Below, piece after piece: positions 10,020 to 22,045 of a stretch of 64,000 nt of DNA (position 1 is the stretch's first letter; each line of letters starts with the position of its first letter). Source of the stretch: Oryza sativa Japonica Group (taxonomy: Eukaryota > Streptophyta > Magnoliopsida > Poales > Poaceae). The DNA is taken from positions 34,693,501 through 34,757,500 of the forward strand of contig NC_089035.1 of the NCBI RefSeq assembly GCF_034140825.1. Reading direction: 5' to 3'. The notes below the pieces were generated by a model. That model was not told the DNA's origin, did no database searches, and worked only from the letters and a program-made list of their open reading frames with translations. The position numbers and the translations under genes are program-made.

Positions 10020-11229
10020 AAGCGTCAAAAGAGTCTCTTGAGGCTCTTGACAAGCAGAGAAGGAAGTTTTTGTGGGCGGGGGGAGAAGCCTTGACGGGTG
10101 GAAAATGCAAAATCAACTGGACCCGAACCTGCCTACCCACTGGTTCCGGAGGTCTAGGAATCCTAAACCTTGAGAAGTTTGTAAGAGCTTTGCGCCTCCG
10201 ATGGCTTTGGCAGGAATGGAAGTCACCGGAGAAAGCATGGGTGGGTTCTGGTACACCGTGCGATGACACCGATAAGCTCCTTTTCGCGGCAGCGACATCC
10301 ATAACTATCGGAAATGGGGCGACGGTGAGTTTTTGGGAGTCAGCCTGGTGGCAGGGGAGAAGGATGAAAGATGTGGCACCGCTAGTCTACGCGGTCTCCA
10401 AGAAAAAGAATAGTACCCCTCCAACATGCCTTGCAATCAGATCAATGGCTGCTCGATCTGGGATTACCAACGGACGTGGGCTGGACAATAGAGCTGATTG
10501 ACCAACTTGTCACGGTTTGGAGCGCCATCCAGACAATAGAGTTGACAGAACATGAGGACGACCAAATATCTTGGAAGCTCACTAGCCACGGTCAATATAC
10601 GGCGGCATCGGCCTATAATGCACAACTACTTGGAACAACGGCCAACAACTTCAACAACCTAATTTGGAAGCCCTGGGCTCCTCGCAAATGCAAAACCTTC
10701 GCCTGGCTGGTCATTCAGAATAGAGTCTGGACCTCTGATAGACTATGTACTCGGGGATGATCAAATAGATCCATATGTCCCTTATGTCGTCGGGTCCAGG
10801 AGACGGCTCTACACCTCCTCGCAGGCTGCTGCTACACAAAGAGAATATGGGCAACCCTAGCGGAATGGACGGCGTGCAACAATATTCACCCCAACCATTG
10901 ACGGCAGGCTTCGTCGGTGTTAGAATGGTGGGATCAAACCACAAGTGTAAAAGAGGCACCCAAAAAGGCTCTACGCTCCCTAACGCTCCTAGTCGCCTGG
11001 TTGATCTGGAATGAAAGAAATCGCAGAATATTCCAGCATAAGGAGCTCCCACCGAGTGGTCTTCTGACAAAAATCAAGGACGAGGCCGAGTGGTCTTCTG
11101 AGAAATTGGCTTGTTCCTTAGTTGACTAGGGCCAAAGGTCCTGAGTTTTTTCTTTTCCTTTTCACTGTACAGTTTTCTCCTTCTATATTCAATGAAATTG
11201 GCGGCTCGCCGATTCGTTAAAAAAAAAAA
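10020..11229 (+). mobile_element. LINE (L1-type) fragment, 5'-truncated and frameshifted
   Basis: Broken frames at 10070-10501, 10431-10760 and 10917-11129 read as the C-terminal part of a plant L1 ORF2. Landmarks are FLWAGGEA and GGLGI after the reverse transcriptase, AWLVIQNRVWTSDRL, a zinc-binding CPLCRRVQETALHLLAGC, and LIWNERNRRIF. At least two frame changes separate them. The copy ends in a poly(A) run (about 11219-11229). A convincing target duplication was not found. Confidence 0.8.
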
Positions 11230-11785
11230 TCACGGGCCAGTTTCTTGCTCCTCGTCCAGCACCGCCCTATCGGGCAAGGGTGGCAGCCTGCAGGTACTAC
11301 AATAGTTGGAGCTCGGCACAGGGCTATGCATTGGCTGAGGTGGAGTCCATGCGGGCGTCAAGGCCGCCACCATCGCCGCTAGCACATTTTTGTTGTCAAG
11401 CTTCGCCGCTCCCCAAATGGAGGAAAGCGTCGATGCGGTCCCTGTCTCACCAGTCGGAGTTGAGAAAACCAAAAAAATAAAAATAGTTTGATTTATTTTG
11501 AGATACGACATATCTAAGTTGTGTTATGTTTTTTAGGTTGGTTTATCTCCGGTTAAAAGACAAAAGGAAATAAAATTCATCGGAAATGATGATTTATGAC
11601 GTCTTATCTTAAGCAATAATTTATGACATACTCCCTTTGTTTAAAAAAGAATCAACTTCTGATAATGAATATAGATAACTGTCAGTTCAGAATTATTCTA
11701 GAAGTTCTTTTTAGCGGAGGATGTACCCCACTGCCGCAATCCAAATTACTTACGCCACTTGCAAAATGACAAATTACATTTACTC

Positions 11786-11793
11786 TTTATAAA
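11786..11793 (+). promoter_or_regulatory. displaced TATA box of copy 3
   Basis: TTTATAAA within TACTCTTTATAAATGA matches the TATA box of copy 4 (TACTGTTTATAAATGA at about 28288-28301), including about 80 upstream bases. It lies about 920 bases from the ATG of copy 3. Subtracting the inserted element and its duplication gives about 120, the normal spacing in this family. Confidence 0.7.
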
Positions 11794-11807
11794 TGACACA
11801 ATATTAC

Positions 11808-12599
11808 GGGAATGGGCCCGCGCGCTGGCTGCTTAACTCGCTCAGCCGCCGGCCCCCCCCCATCCGCGTGCGATTAGCACAAGCTAATTACGATTGTTAC
11901 TGTTAAATACCATAATTAAAAAATACATGTATAATTTAAAATTTTGAGTTATCAGTTTTAAAAATTTGGGTTAAAACTTTTGAATTTTGATATGAAAGTT
12001 TTCAACTAGATATGAAATTTTTTTAATTTTGAGTTGGAAGTTTTGAATTTCAATACCAAAGTTTTAAAATTTGAGATGAAAATTTTTAATTGAGTTGAAT
12101 GTTTCTGAAATTTGAATTGGATGTTTTCAAAAATTGAGTTGAAACTTTCGAATTTTGACTTGAAAGTTTTTGAATTTTGAGTTGAAAGTTTTTGAAATGT
12201 GAGTTGAAAGTTTTCAAATTTGAGTTAAAAGTTTTCAAATTTTGAGTTGAAAGTTTTTAAATTTGACTTGAAAGTTTTTAAATCTGAGTTGAAAGTTTTT
12301 CAAATTTGAGATGGTAAGTTGAAAGTTTTCAAAATTTGACTTAAAAAATTCAAATTTTGAGTTGAAAGTTATCAAATTTAGGGTGAAAGTTTTCAAAATT
12401 TGACTTCATGTATAGATTTCTTATCAATCTGTTATAAAAAAACAAATCTTATCTTAATTATTATCATTATCTAAAACTAACCGTATTAGTTAGCATGTAT
12501 CCAAAAAAAATCCCGGAAAAAATAAACACAGAAAGCTCACCGAGTGACAAGGGCCCGCCACGTCTCTAAGTCGCTAGTACGCGCGAATTAGCAAAACCG
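11808..12599. mobile_element. 792-bp element with 9-bp target duplication in copy 3 promoter
   Basis: Perfect 9-bp direct repeats CAATATTAC flank the insert at 11799-11807 and 12600-12608, which suggests Mutator-type transposition. The ends (GGGAATGGGCCCGCGCG and GCGCGAATTAGCAAAACCG) are GC-rich, but I see no strong inverted repeat. The interior is AT-rich with about twenty irregular units of the form TTTGAGTTGAAAGTTTTCAAA (11930-12415). Similar AGTTTGA/GTTGAAA repeats occur at 33300-33530. Confidence 0.7.
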
Positions 12600-12709
12600 C
12601 AATATTACTCCATCACTCGAACTCTGATCCGAAACCAAAAAATCCACCTCTTTTCGCAAGCACTTGCGCCACTCGCAAGTCGCAAGCCAAAAATCACCTC
12701 ACTGTTTCC

Positions 12710-14257
12710 ATGGAACTCTCCTCAATCTCAGCTTCTCTCCTCCTCATCCTCCCTCTTCTACCGCTTCTCTACTTCCTCTACCTGCACCAGGACCCCAAGA
12801 AGCAGCCTCGTGCCCATGGACTCAAGTCCTACCCTGTCGTTGGCACTCTGCCGCACTTCATCAAGCACAAGAATCACATCCTCGAGTGGTCGGCCGGCGT
12901 CCTAAAGCGCAGCCCCATGCACACCATGTCGTTCAAGGCGCTTGGCCTCACCGGCGGCGTCTTTACGGCCAACCCGGCCAACGTCGAACACATGCTCAAG
13001 ACTAACTTTGGTAACTATGTCAAGGGTGAGGCCATCATCACCATGCTCGAGGACTTCCTTGGCCGCGGCATCTTCAACTCCGACGGCGAGAAGTGGCTGT
13101 GGCAACGGAAGGCCACCAGCTACGAGTTCAGCAAGCGCACGCTGAGGAACTTCGTGGTGGACACCGTTCAGTTCGAGGTCATCGAGAGGCTTCTGCCGCT
13201 GCTGGAGCGAGCGGGACGCGACGGCCGGACGCTGGACGTGCAGAGCGTGCTCGAGCGCTTCGCGTTCGACAACATCTGCCGTGTGGTGTTCGACGAGGAC
13301 CCGGCGTGCCTGGCCAAGGACAGCGTGGCCTCGCCCCACATCGCGGAGTTCATGGGCGCGTGCAACGACGCGCAGAACGCCATCTTGGCCCGGTTCAATT
13401 CGCCGATCAAGTCACTGTGGCGAGTCAAGAGGCTATTCAACATAGAGTCGGAAAGGCGGTTGCGGGAGGCGCTCGCCACGATCCATGCGTACACCGACCG
13501 GATCATCCGGGAGCGCAGGGAGAGAGGGGAGGCACGCGGTGACGACTTCCTGTCGCGCTTTGCCGCGGGCGACAAGCACAGCGACGAAAGCCTCCACGAC
13601 GTGATCACCAACCTCGTCCTCGCCGGGCGCGAGACAACGGCGTCGGCGCTAACCTGGTTTTTCTGGTTGGTATCCGGCCGTCCCGATGTTGAGGACAATA
13701 TAGTGCGCGAGATCCGCGCGGTACGGCGTGCGTCCTCGAGCAACGGGGTCACAAGCGGCGCGGCGTTCAGCCCCCATGAGCTGCGCGACATGCACTACCT
13801 GCACGCGGCCATCACCGAGTCCATGCGGCTTTACCCGCCGGTGTCCCTCGACACGTACGTCTGCAAGGAGGAAGACTTCCTTCCGGACGGCACGTTCGTC
13901 GGGAAAGGATGGCAGGTGACGTACTGCGCGTACGCCATGGCGAGGGTGGAGGACATCTGGGGCACGGACTGCGAGGAGTTCAGGCCGGAGCGGTGGCTGG
14001 ACGAGGCGGGCGTGTTCCGGCCGGAGAGCTCGTTCAAGTACCCGGTGTTCCACGGCGGGCCGAGGATGTGCCTCGGCAAGGAGATAGCCTACATACAGAT
14101 GAAGTCCATCGTGTCGTGCGTGTTCGACAGGTTCACACTCCGGTACACCGGCGGCGAGGGGCATCCGGGGCTCGTCACCTCGCTGGCGCTGCGCATGGAG
14201 GGTGGCTTGCCGATGCAAGTACTCCTAACCAATAGGGGGCAAGCAGTGTCGTGCTAG
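12710..14257 (+). CDS. CYP94-family cytochrome P450 (copy 3, CYP94D-type)
   Basis: Intact single-exon frame, 515 aa. The anchor spans about residues 8-24 (shorter than in copy 2), then HQDPKKQPR. Signatures: AGRETT (305-310; Glu replaces the Asp of its sisters, which the P450 consensus tolerates), ESMR (370-373), FHGGPRMCLG (447-456) with heme Cys454. The region before the I-helix lacks a few residues (GEARGDDF against GEAGLARGDDF), and the C-terminus differs from the sisters, running on to LTNRGQAVSC. The 65 bases before the ATG match the leaders of copies 2 and 4, but the TATA box has been pushed about 800 bases upstream by a transposon (11808-12599). The gene may therefore be silenced or use a promoter inside the insert. 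Confidence 0.92.
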   Translation: MELSSISASLLLILPLLPLLYFLYLHQDPKKQPRAHGLKSYPVVGTLPHFIKHKNHILEWSAGVLKRSPMHTMSFKALGLTGGVFTANPANVEHMLKTNFGNYVKGEAIITMLEDFLGRGIFNSDGEKWLWQRKATSYEFSKRTLRNFVVDTVQFEVIERLLPLLERAGRDGRTLDVQSVLERFAFDNICRVVFDEDPACLAKDSVASPHIAEFMGACNDAQNAILARFNSPIKSLWRVKRLFNIESERRLREALATIHAYTDRIIRERRERGEARGDDFLSRFAAGDKHSDESLHDVITNLVLAGRETTASALTWFFWLVSGRPDVEDNIVREIRAVRRASSSNGVTSGAAFSPHELRDMHYLHAAITESMRLYPPVSLDTYVCKEEDFLPDGTFVGKGWQVTYCAYAMARVEDIWGTDCEEFRPERWLDEAGVFRPESSFKYPVFHGGPRMCLGKEIAYIQMKSIVSCVFDRFTLRYTGGEGHPGLVTSLALRMEGGLPMQVLLTNRGQAVSC

Positions 14258-15316
14258 GCCAGCTGTTCTCGACGACTTCATTAGTCCTGCTTTTGTTGCG
14301 TCGCTCTCGGCTCTCGCCTGTTCTTCTACTGTTAGTCCTTTTATCTTCTCCGAACTACGAATTGTTCACATTTCTGGGAGCTAGCATGAGTTGCATACTG
14401 CTGTGCTTGGCTCTGCCATACTAATACTAGTGGATTTTAAACCTCGAGGGAATATTTTCTTATTATTTCTATGTCACTTAAGTAGTTATAAAAAAAATAA
14501 AAAGTAACAAGATAGATTAACCTGTGATATATTACTTTACAAACATATAAGCTAAAATTAAAATTTTACAAGTTATAATAAAAACAAATTAAACTATATG
14601 GTGAACTAATTGTCGGTATTAGTTCCGAGATTGAGATGTTCACCGAGTGGGCCGGAAAGGCACTCAGACGGCCACACCCTCTATTTCTCCAATTACGTGT
14701 TCAACTGTCACATCTCATGCCCCTGTATGGCTGTATTCATCGCCGGATCGCCCCGTCACGCTCAATAGTCAATGTTATTGTTTACGAGTGACCAGTCACA
14801 CATACAGATTTCGCGTTAACAGAATCACCAGCTAATGACGTTATTCGCTCGGTCTCAAAATTAATTAAGCACTTTGTTTGATATTGCTTGAATTTTTATT
14901 ACGAACTTTTTATAATTGTTTGTTTAAGGGTTTTTTTTTTCTGAAATGTTTTTTTTCCAAATCCATTATTGTTTAATAAACATGTTCTATTTGCACAATA
15001 AAGCTCATGCCCTCTAATTAGTTAGCTTTTTGTTGCATACTTATTGCAGTCTAATCATATAAGAACTAAAAAATGATGCAATGCTTATGCTAATGGGTAA
15101 TACCTTTATATATCAACATTTTTACAAATATGAATCAACTTTTGTGTAAACATCGATCTAATACTAAAATAGGTTCCTGTTGTTTATTTATTCATGGATT
15201 GAGGGGATTCAAAACTATGTTAAATACATATACTTGTAGAGTCCAATTCTAGTGTGCAGTGTAGGAGACAACCCATAAGTGTACGAGGCTAGCGAGAACA
15301 CAATTATTGGATGGCT
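14258..15316. other. intergenic, nothing recognised
   Basis: 3' flank of copy 3 followed by AT-rich sequence. A short frame at 14647-14835 has no recognisable content. Confidence 0.4.
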
Positions 15317-15336
15317 AAATATAACTACAAATATAT

Positions 15337-16051
15337 GCGGTTATGTTGAGAGGAACAAATATATGTGGAAACTTAAGATGCCGCTTAAGATTAAGATCTT
15401 TATGTGGTACTTGTTTAAGGGGTTGTGTTGACCAAGGATAATTTGGCGAGACGGAATTAGAATGGTAGCTTAAGGTGTTGCTTTTGTATGAAAAATGAAA
15501 CTATTCAATATCTCTTCATAGATTGTCATTATGCAAAATTCATATGGAGAGCAGTTCAGTTTTCTTTTGGTTTTAATCTTCCAACTAGTATATTTCATAT
15601 ATTTGATGGGTGGCTTTTGGGGGTTGACAAGAAAAAGAGTAAACTGATACTGGTTGGAGCTTCTTCCATTTGTTGGGCTCTATGGTTGAGTAGAAATGAT
15701 TTGGTTTTTAATAAATCACCATCTATTTCATATATGCAGGTAATTTTCAGAGCAACGCACTGGCTCCGGTTTTGGGCACAACTACAAAGGTGTGAGGATG
15801 ATGGGGAGTTCCTAAAGGTTGCATGCTGCAAGTTGGAGTCGATGGTTATGCAATTATTTGCCAATTATGGATGGAGGTTCACAAATAGACTTCAATAAAT
15901 GTGTTCTCCTTATTTTGGCTTGGTTTCCTCTGTTTTTGTTTGGTGTGTCCTATTTAGCTGAACTACGCTCTTTTCTGGATTGCTACAATGTAATAATTGG
16001 CTGTAGCTCTTTTTAAGCAAAGGCTGGGATGTTAAATTCCATTATCTAAAA
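15337..16051 (+). mobile_element. 5'-truncated LINE with 20-bp target duplication
   Basis: AAATATAACTACAAATATAT (15317-15336) and AAATATAACTACAAACATAT (16052-16071) flank the insert with one mismatch. The insert codes (15488-15898, plus sequence just upstream in other frames) for the zinc-binding tail of an L1-type ORF2: WKLKMPLKIKIFMWYL, CFCMKNETIQYLFIDC, CWALWLSRNDLVFNK. It ends in a short A-run, as expected of target-primed reverse transcription. It is dead on arrival because of 5' truncation. Confidence 0.85.
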
Positions 16052-16071
16052 AAATATAACTACAAACATAT

Positions 16072-16975
16072 CATTATCTGGAATGAGCTTTTTATGATTG
16101 TTCCCATAATTTCATTTTTTTATAAAATTTTTAGTTAAATATTAGGAATTATGTAATCGAAAGTAACCAACCCACAAATATTTTGTTTAGCTAGCCTGCA
16201 TTGGGCATGAATTAGTTACAATTAGATTTTATAATCGTTTATCTGAAGCCTATAATGTCTATCCACTTGTCATAATTATCACATATTCTATGAAGTTCTA
16301 AAAGACCCTAGAAAATATGTGTTTCAAATATCAGATAAATTATTTGAAAGCTTTTTGCATTTGTAGCATGGAATTTGTTTGGTCACTATACAATCCACTT
16401 GCACCTTCTACTCAATATATGCCCTATGGTGACAAAAAGTAAGGACTAGCTGGAGTCAATAGGACTCCTCTTATCCTCTATTGATGCACTATTTTTATCT
16501 CATTAAAACTGGTCTACTCAGTGTCTCCCTGCTTTGCTTTCTCTCTCATTCTAGTTCGCGCAAGAAAATTTTTGGGTTCCAAAGTCTAAACAATACATTG
16601 TAAATTTTTTCTGTCTAGTAGATGACAATTGTTTGGTGATAATGGTTTTCTTGCACCTCCAAGTCATCATGTTGCATGGTTGTAAAACTTGTATATATGC
16701 TGAGACACGGAGATTACCATATGATTCATTGTAGTAGTGTTTACAGTTTCGATCGTGTTTAGTTAATCTTTCTTTTCATGTCTCGGTGTATCGTAACACA
16801 TAAATGGATTCCAAACTTAATTCTTCAAGTGAATATGTGCATGGTGACATGTTTATAGAAAGTTAATGTCCATATATATGGATGATAAGATCTTTTTAAA
16901 GGTTTGTGCACAGAGAAAACATACTTTTTTTTCATACCCGTAAGGTATGGAATATAAGCACATAGCCACCGGCAA
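16072..16975. other. intergenic, nothing recognised
   Basis: AT-rich DNA without open frames or clear repeats. Confidence 0.4.
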
Positions 16976-17903
<928 letters not shown>

Positions 17904-18593
17904 TGTTAAGTAATATTTGATACCATAAAGTATATAGTTTGATGTGATTATTTTTGAAAAATTGTTGTGGAGTTAATTAATACATGTGGATGTCATCTTA
18001 CGCAATGTATTTTGTGCTAAAATATAGTGAATATAAGACATCCATGTAAAATCATAATAAAATAAATGATAATTATGTATTTTTATTAGTAAGATGAATA
18101 ATCAAACACATGCTCAAAAGTCAATAGCGGAAAAAAGTAATATAAAAATATTTAGGGGTATCCTAGGTTAAAAAATAACAGTAGGGTGAATGGTAAGAAA
18201 AAAAAGGGATGAGTACGTACTACCTGCCTACGTACGTACGTGTGAGGTGTTAAGTAATATTTGATACATAAAGTATATAGTTTGATGTGATTATTTTTGA
18301 AAAATTGTTGCGGAGTTAATTAATACATGTGGATGTCATCTGCCGCAATGTATTTTGTGCTAAAATATAGCGAATATAAGACATCCATGTAAAATCATAA
18401 TAAAATAAATGATAATTACATATTTTTATTAGTAAGATGAATAATCAAACACATGCTCAAAAGTCAATAGCGGAAAAAAGTAATATAAAAATATTTAGGG
18501 GTATCCTAGGTCAAAAAATAACAGTAGGGTGAATGGGAAGAAAAAAAAAAGGCGATGAGTACGTACTACCTGCCTACATACGTACGTGTGAGG
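17904..18593. repeat. two-copy tandem duplication, 344-bp unit
   Basis: The block from TGTTAAGTAATATTTGATAC to CGTACGTACGTGTGAGG at 17904-18247 is repeated at 18248-18593 with only scattered substitutions and one or two length changes. Non-coding. The close match means the duplication is recent compared with the surrounding repeats. Confidence 0.9.
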
Positions 18594-18764
18594 GAGGGTG
18601 GAATATGTACGTGTACTGAGGGAGGGAGGGAAGAGTAGATGTACGGGCAGGGACTGGAGAGGAAGGGATAAACTACTGGTTTTAATCTAATCTAATGCTG
18701 TAAAATAATGGATCCACCAGTTTAAATGAAAATTGAGGGTTAGATGTTTCTCGTCTATTAAAAC

Positions 18765-18807
18765 GCCACGTGGCGGCTTAGGAGTGTTTATAGGGGTGCC
18801 ACGTGGC
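18765..18807. repeat. paired G-box palindromes
   Basis: GCCACGTGGC occurs twice, at 18765-18774 and 18798-18807, each followed by similar GGCTTAGGAGTGTTTATAG-type sequence. It lies in the terminal part of a suspected Helitron-like or other transposon, so a role in host gene control is doubtful. Confidence 0.5.
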
Positions 18808-18852
18808 AGTTTAGGAGCGTTTATAGGAAGTTTAATGGACTTTTAGTATATA

Positions 18853-18889
<37 letters not shown>

Positions 18890-18905
18890 AGATAGATAGA
18901 AGATA
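18853..18905. repeat. (GATA)n microsatellite
   Basis: About twelve GATA units with two interruptions. Confidence 0.9.
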
Positions 18906-19008
18906 GTCAAAACTTTGTCTAAAAAAAATCATAAATTAATTCTAGTGCTTATAAACTAAAACAATTTATATTCTTTACCTGCACCACCAACAATACAACT
19001 TTTACATA

Positions 19009-19242
19009 CTCCCTCCGTTTTTTAATAGATGACGCCGTTGACTTTTTCTCACATGTTTGACCATTCGTCTTATTCAAAAAATTTACGTAATTATAATTTA
19101 TTTTGTTATGGGTTGTTTTATCACTCATAGTACTTTAAGTGTGATTTATATCTCATACATTTGCATAAAATTTTTGAATAAAACGAATGGTCAAACATGT
19201 AAGAAAAAATCAACGGCGTCATCTATTAAAAAACGGAGGTAG
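19009..19242. mobile_element. Stowaway MITE
   Basis: CTCCCTCCGTTTTTTAATAG and CTATTAAAAAACGGAGGTAG form terminal inverted repeats with TA on both sides (19007-19008, 19243-19244). Inner arms (CACATGTTTGACCATTCGTC and its complement) extend the stem over most of the 234 bp. Confidence 0.9.
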
Positions 19243-19253
19243 TATTATATTAA

Positions 19254-21340
19254 GACAAATTTTGCCATAGAAAATCGCGCCTTCGTGGTTTTAGCAGTAG
19301 GACACCGTACGAAGTGAGTTTTGGTGAACACTTTATAAACGCGGTAATTTACTAGCAGACACCACGCTGATTGTTTCAGTGTATTTTGTGCTGACGTTGT
19401 GAGAGGGACCTACTTTTATAGTCGGCATGACCAAGATGCCCATATGTGTTTTGGTTACAGTGGCAGACGAGAATGCTAGATAGCGATCAGTCGCGCGCCT
19501 CCCTCCCCGCGCGACTGGACACGTGTCGTGCGCGGAGAGGGGGCGGCCGACGCGTCGCGAGGGAGGACCGGAGGAGCGAGTTTTCTTTTTTTTTTTCCGT
19601 TTCTGTTCAGTTGTTTTTTCTTTCTCCGGTTTTTTCGTTTCTGTTCGGCCTGGTTTTTTTTCAGTTTATCTTCTGTTTGGTTCTTTTTTCGGTTTTTTTA
19701 AAGATATATAAATACAAAGTTTGTATTCATATGTATACTAAGTTTGTATTCGTACGTATAGAAAGTTTATATACGCGTATACACTTGTATAGAAAGTTTA
19801 TATACGTGTTTGTATACGCGTATACAAACTTTCTATATGCATATACAAAGTTTCTATATGCAATACAAACTTTGTATATGTGTATATATTTTTTATGCAT
19901 TAAAATATATTCATAAAAATTATATATATACGTATGTATATACTATATAGTATGTATACATACGTATATACATACGATGTATATAGTACTTACATACGAG
20001 AGAGACTAGGGGGCGACTGATCGCACGCGCGCGGAGGCGCGCGGCTGATCGCGTACCAGCGCCCCCCTGTTCCTGGCCCGGCCCAGCAGTGAGCGCAAAC
20101 GAAGCGGTGGAAGGCCAGCGACGCGAACAGATCACATGCGCGGGTGCGTAAAGAGAATAGAACAAGAACAGATCGTGAGAGTGCCGCCGTCTGCCGCCAA
20201 CGTCCTCTCCTCCCGGCGAAATCGCGCGCAACCAGGCCACCAGGGTAGCCCGCATCGTCGCGTGTCGCGCCAGCGCCGACGCAATTCTGCGGTGCCGCTG
20301 CTTCTTCCTTGTTGCAATTTGCTTGCCGCCGGCTGCCCTCGAGTACTGGACGAGGAGGACGGGACAGTCACCGATGACTGATTCAGGTGAGTGCAACACC
20401 AATACAACTTTGCTATTGCTAATTTGTCATTGCCAGATGAAAAATTGAAGTTCTGGAACATTGTGATTTCATCTGTAATCTGATCTGCTGGCTTTTAAAT
20501 TCAGATTTGTTATTTTGTAGTGTAATTTATATAGGATAAACCACTATAATAATGTTATTTTTTGATTATTAGGCTATGTAGTCGAGAAAGTATGCATCAG
20601 GTAGCAATAAAATGAATTAAATGGTTTGGCAACTTTATGCATCGAGAAGAAATTATTGGATAAAAAATGATACCATTATCAATGACTTCGCATCTAGAAA
20701 TATAAGAATTTTTTTAGGTAACATGTACAATGTTTTGTATATAAATATTATTTTTGAATGCAATTTAAATGTTTATAATTTAATAAGGGCCTCTATGTCA
20801 AGTTTCGCACCAAGACCCTGAAAAGTCAGGACCGGCCCTGCGTACGGAGCAAGGGAGCGGCGACGCGTGGCCCTCAGCGAACCCAGCCGTGCATGGACTG
20901 CTGCGGTGCACAGAGGGAGGTAGCAACGCGCGCATCCCTTGGCGAACCCGGTGGCGCACGGAGAACTCGATGGCGGCGAGCAAGCCCTTGTCGGCTTTCC
21001 ATCCCCTTCCTGCTACCGCCGGATTCCCTAATCAATTCTTCGGCTTTCCCTCTCCCTTCTTGCCGCCGTTGGTTTCCCCTCCCACACCGGTGACGACCTC
21101 GACAACAGTGCTCTGCACCGAGCTCTCCATGATTTGAAGTCACGACGTGCCAGGGGCAATTTGTCATGATGAGTCAAAAAGTGCCCACTCTTGCCTAGTC
21201 AGCACCAAAACACTAAATAAATGGGTGTGGTGTCTACTGGCAAATAACCAAGATTACATAGTTTCTTCCTTCAAAAGTGATTTCGTGCGGTATCCCACAG
21301 CTAAAACATGAAGTTATGATGTCCTGTAGCAAAATCTGCC
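19254..21340. mobile_element. Mutator-like element with nested repeat and GC-rich cargo
   Basis: The left end GACAAATTTTGCCATAG... and right end ...CTGTAGCAAAATCTGCC are imperfect inverted repeats matching over about 100 bp (TTTTAGC(A/T)GT(A/G)GGA(C/T)ACCG and AGTAGACACCAC-type blocks). A 9-bp duplication was not clear. Inside, 19477-20057 looks like a second element with inverted ends (GCGATCAGTCGCGCGCCTCC and GGGGCGACTGATCGC) around AT-rich GTTTGTATACGCG-type repeats. GC-rich, exon-like stretches at 20050-20395 (ending CAGGTGAGT) and 20830-21140 may be captured host DNA, of unidentified origin. No transposase is seen. Confidence 0.6.
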
Positions 21341-21433
21341 TATTATTAGTGAGAATATTTTGGTCTTTTCTTCTTCTCTTCGTAACTCCTTAGAATTTTA
21401 GAGGATGATTTTTTTTATACATAGAATATCGTG

Positions 21434-22045
21434 TAGTTCACATGAGTGTTCAATGATGCACAAAACACCATCGTGTCCCGGTTCTTATCATAGGTGAAGT
21501 CGCTGTGACGTTTCAAGAGGTTGTTCAACATGGAGCCCAAGAGGCAGATGTGGGAAGCGCTCGCGCGCCACGATCCAGCTACACCGAGTGGATCATTCAG
21601 CAAGCACAACAACTAGAGCCTCCGCGAAGTGGTCACCAGCTTCCTCCTCGCGAGCGTTATACACGTCGTCGGTGTTGACCTGGTTCTCTAGTTGTTGTCC
21701 GACCGGTCTGACATGTAGCCGTGGAGGACAAGATTGTAGTGAGATCCAAGTGGTGTGTAGCGCATCGAGTGCCGAAGACCCAAACGGCGCGACATACACC
21801 ACCTCATGGGCATCATCGAGTTCCTATGCCACGTTCGTGGGTAAAGGGTGGCTGGTGATCTACTACGCCTATGCCATGAGGTATGTGGAGGACATCAGGG
21901 GCTCAGACTGCGAGGAGTTCAGGTTGGAGCAGTGGATGAACAAAGCCGGCGTGTTTTAGCCGAAAAGCTCATTCAAGACTTCGAGTACCCCATCTTCTAC
22001 ATTGGACAAAGGATGTGCCTCGGCAAGGAGATGACGTATATACAT
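21434..22045 (+). pseudogene. CYP94 P450 pseudogene fragment
   Basis: Homology to the middle and C-terminal part of the array genes starts at the segment before AAGAGGTTGTTCAACATGGA (RLFNMEPKRQM) and ends at the heme loop, where GGACAAAGGATGTGCCTCGG keeps the ligand Cys. The N-terminal half is missing, the ExxR region is deleted or scrambled, and there are several frameshifts and stops, including an in-frame TAG after GGCGTG (about 21957). The sequence stops at the edge of the Mutator-like element starting at 22046 and does not resume on its far side. It is a dead member of the array. Confidence 0.88.

Noticed and set aside
9997-11240. Target duplication TCAC(A/G)GGCC for the 10-11 kb LINE
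   Set aside because: Nine bases with a mismatch, in sequence containing its own local duplication; not enough to fix the ends.
19446-19916. 156-codon plus-strand frame rich in Phe and Tyr
   Set aside because: Produced by T-runs and GTTTGTATACG-type repeats inside a transposon.
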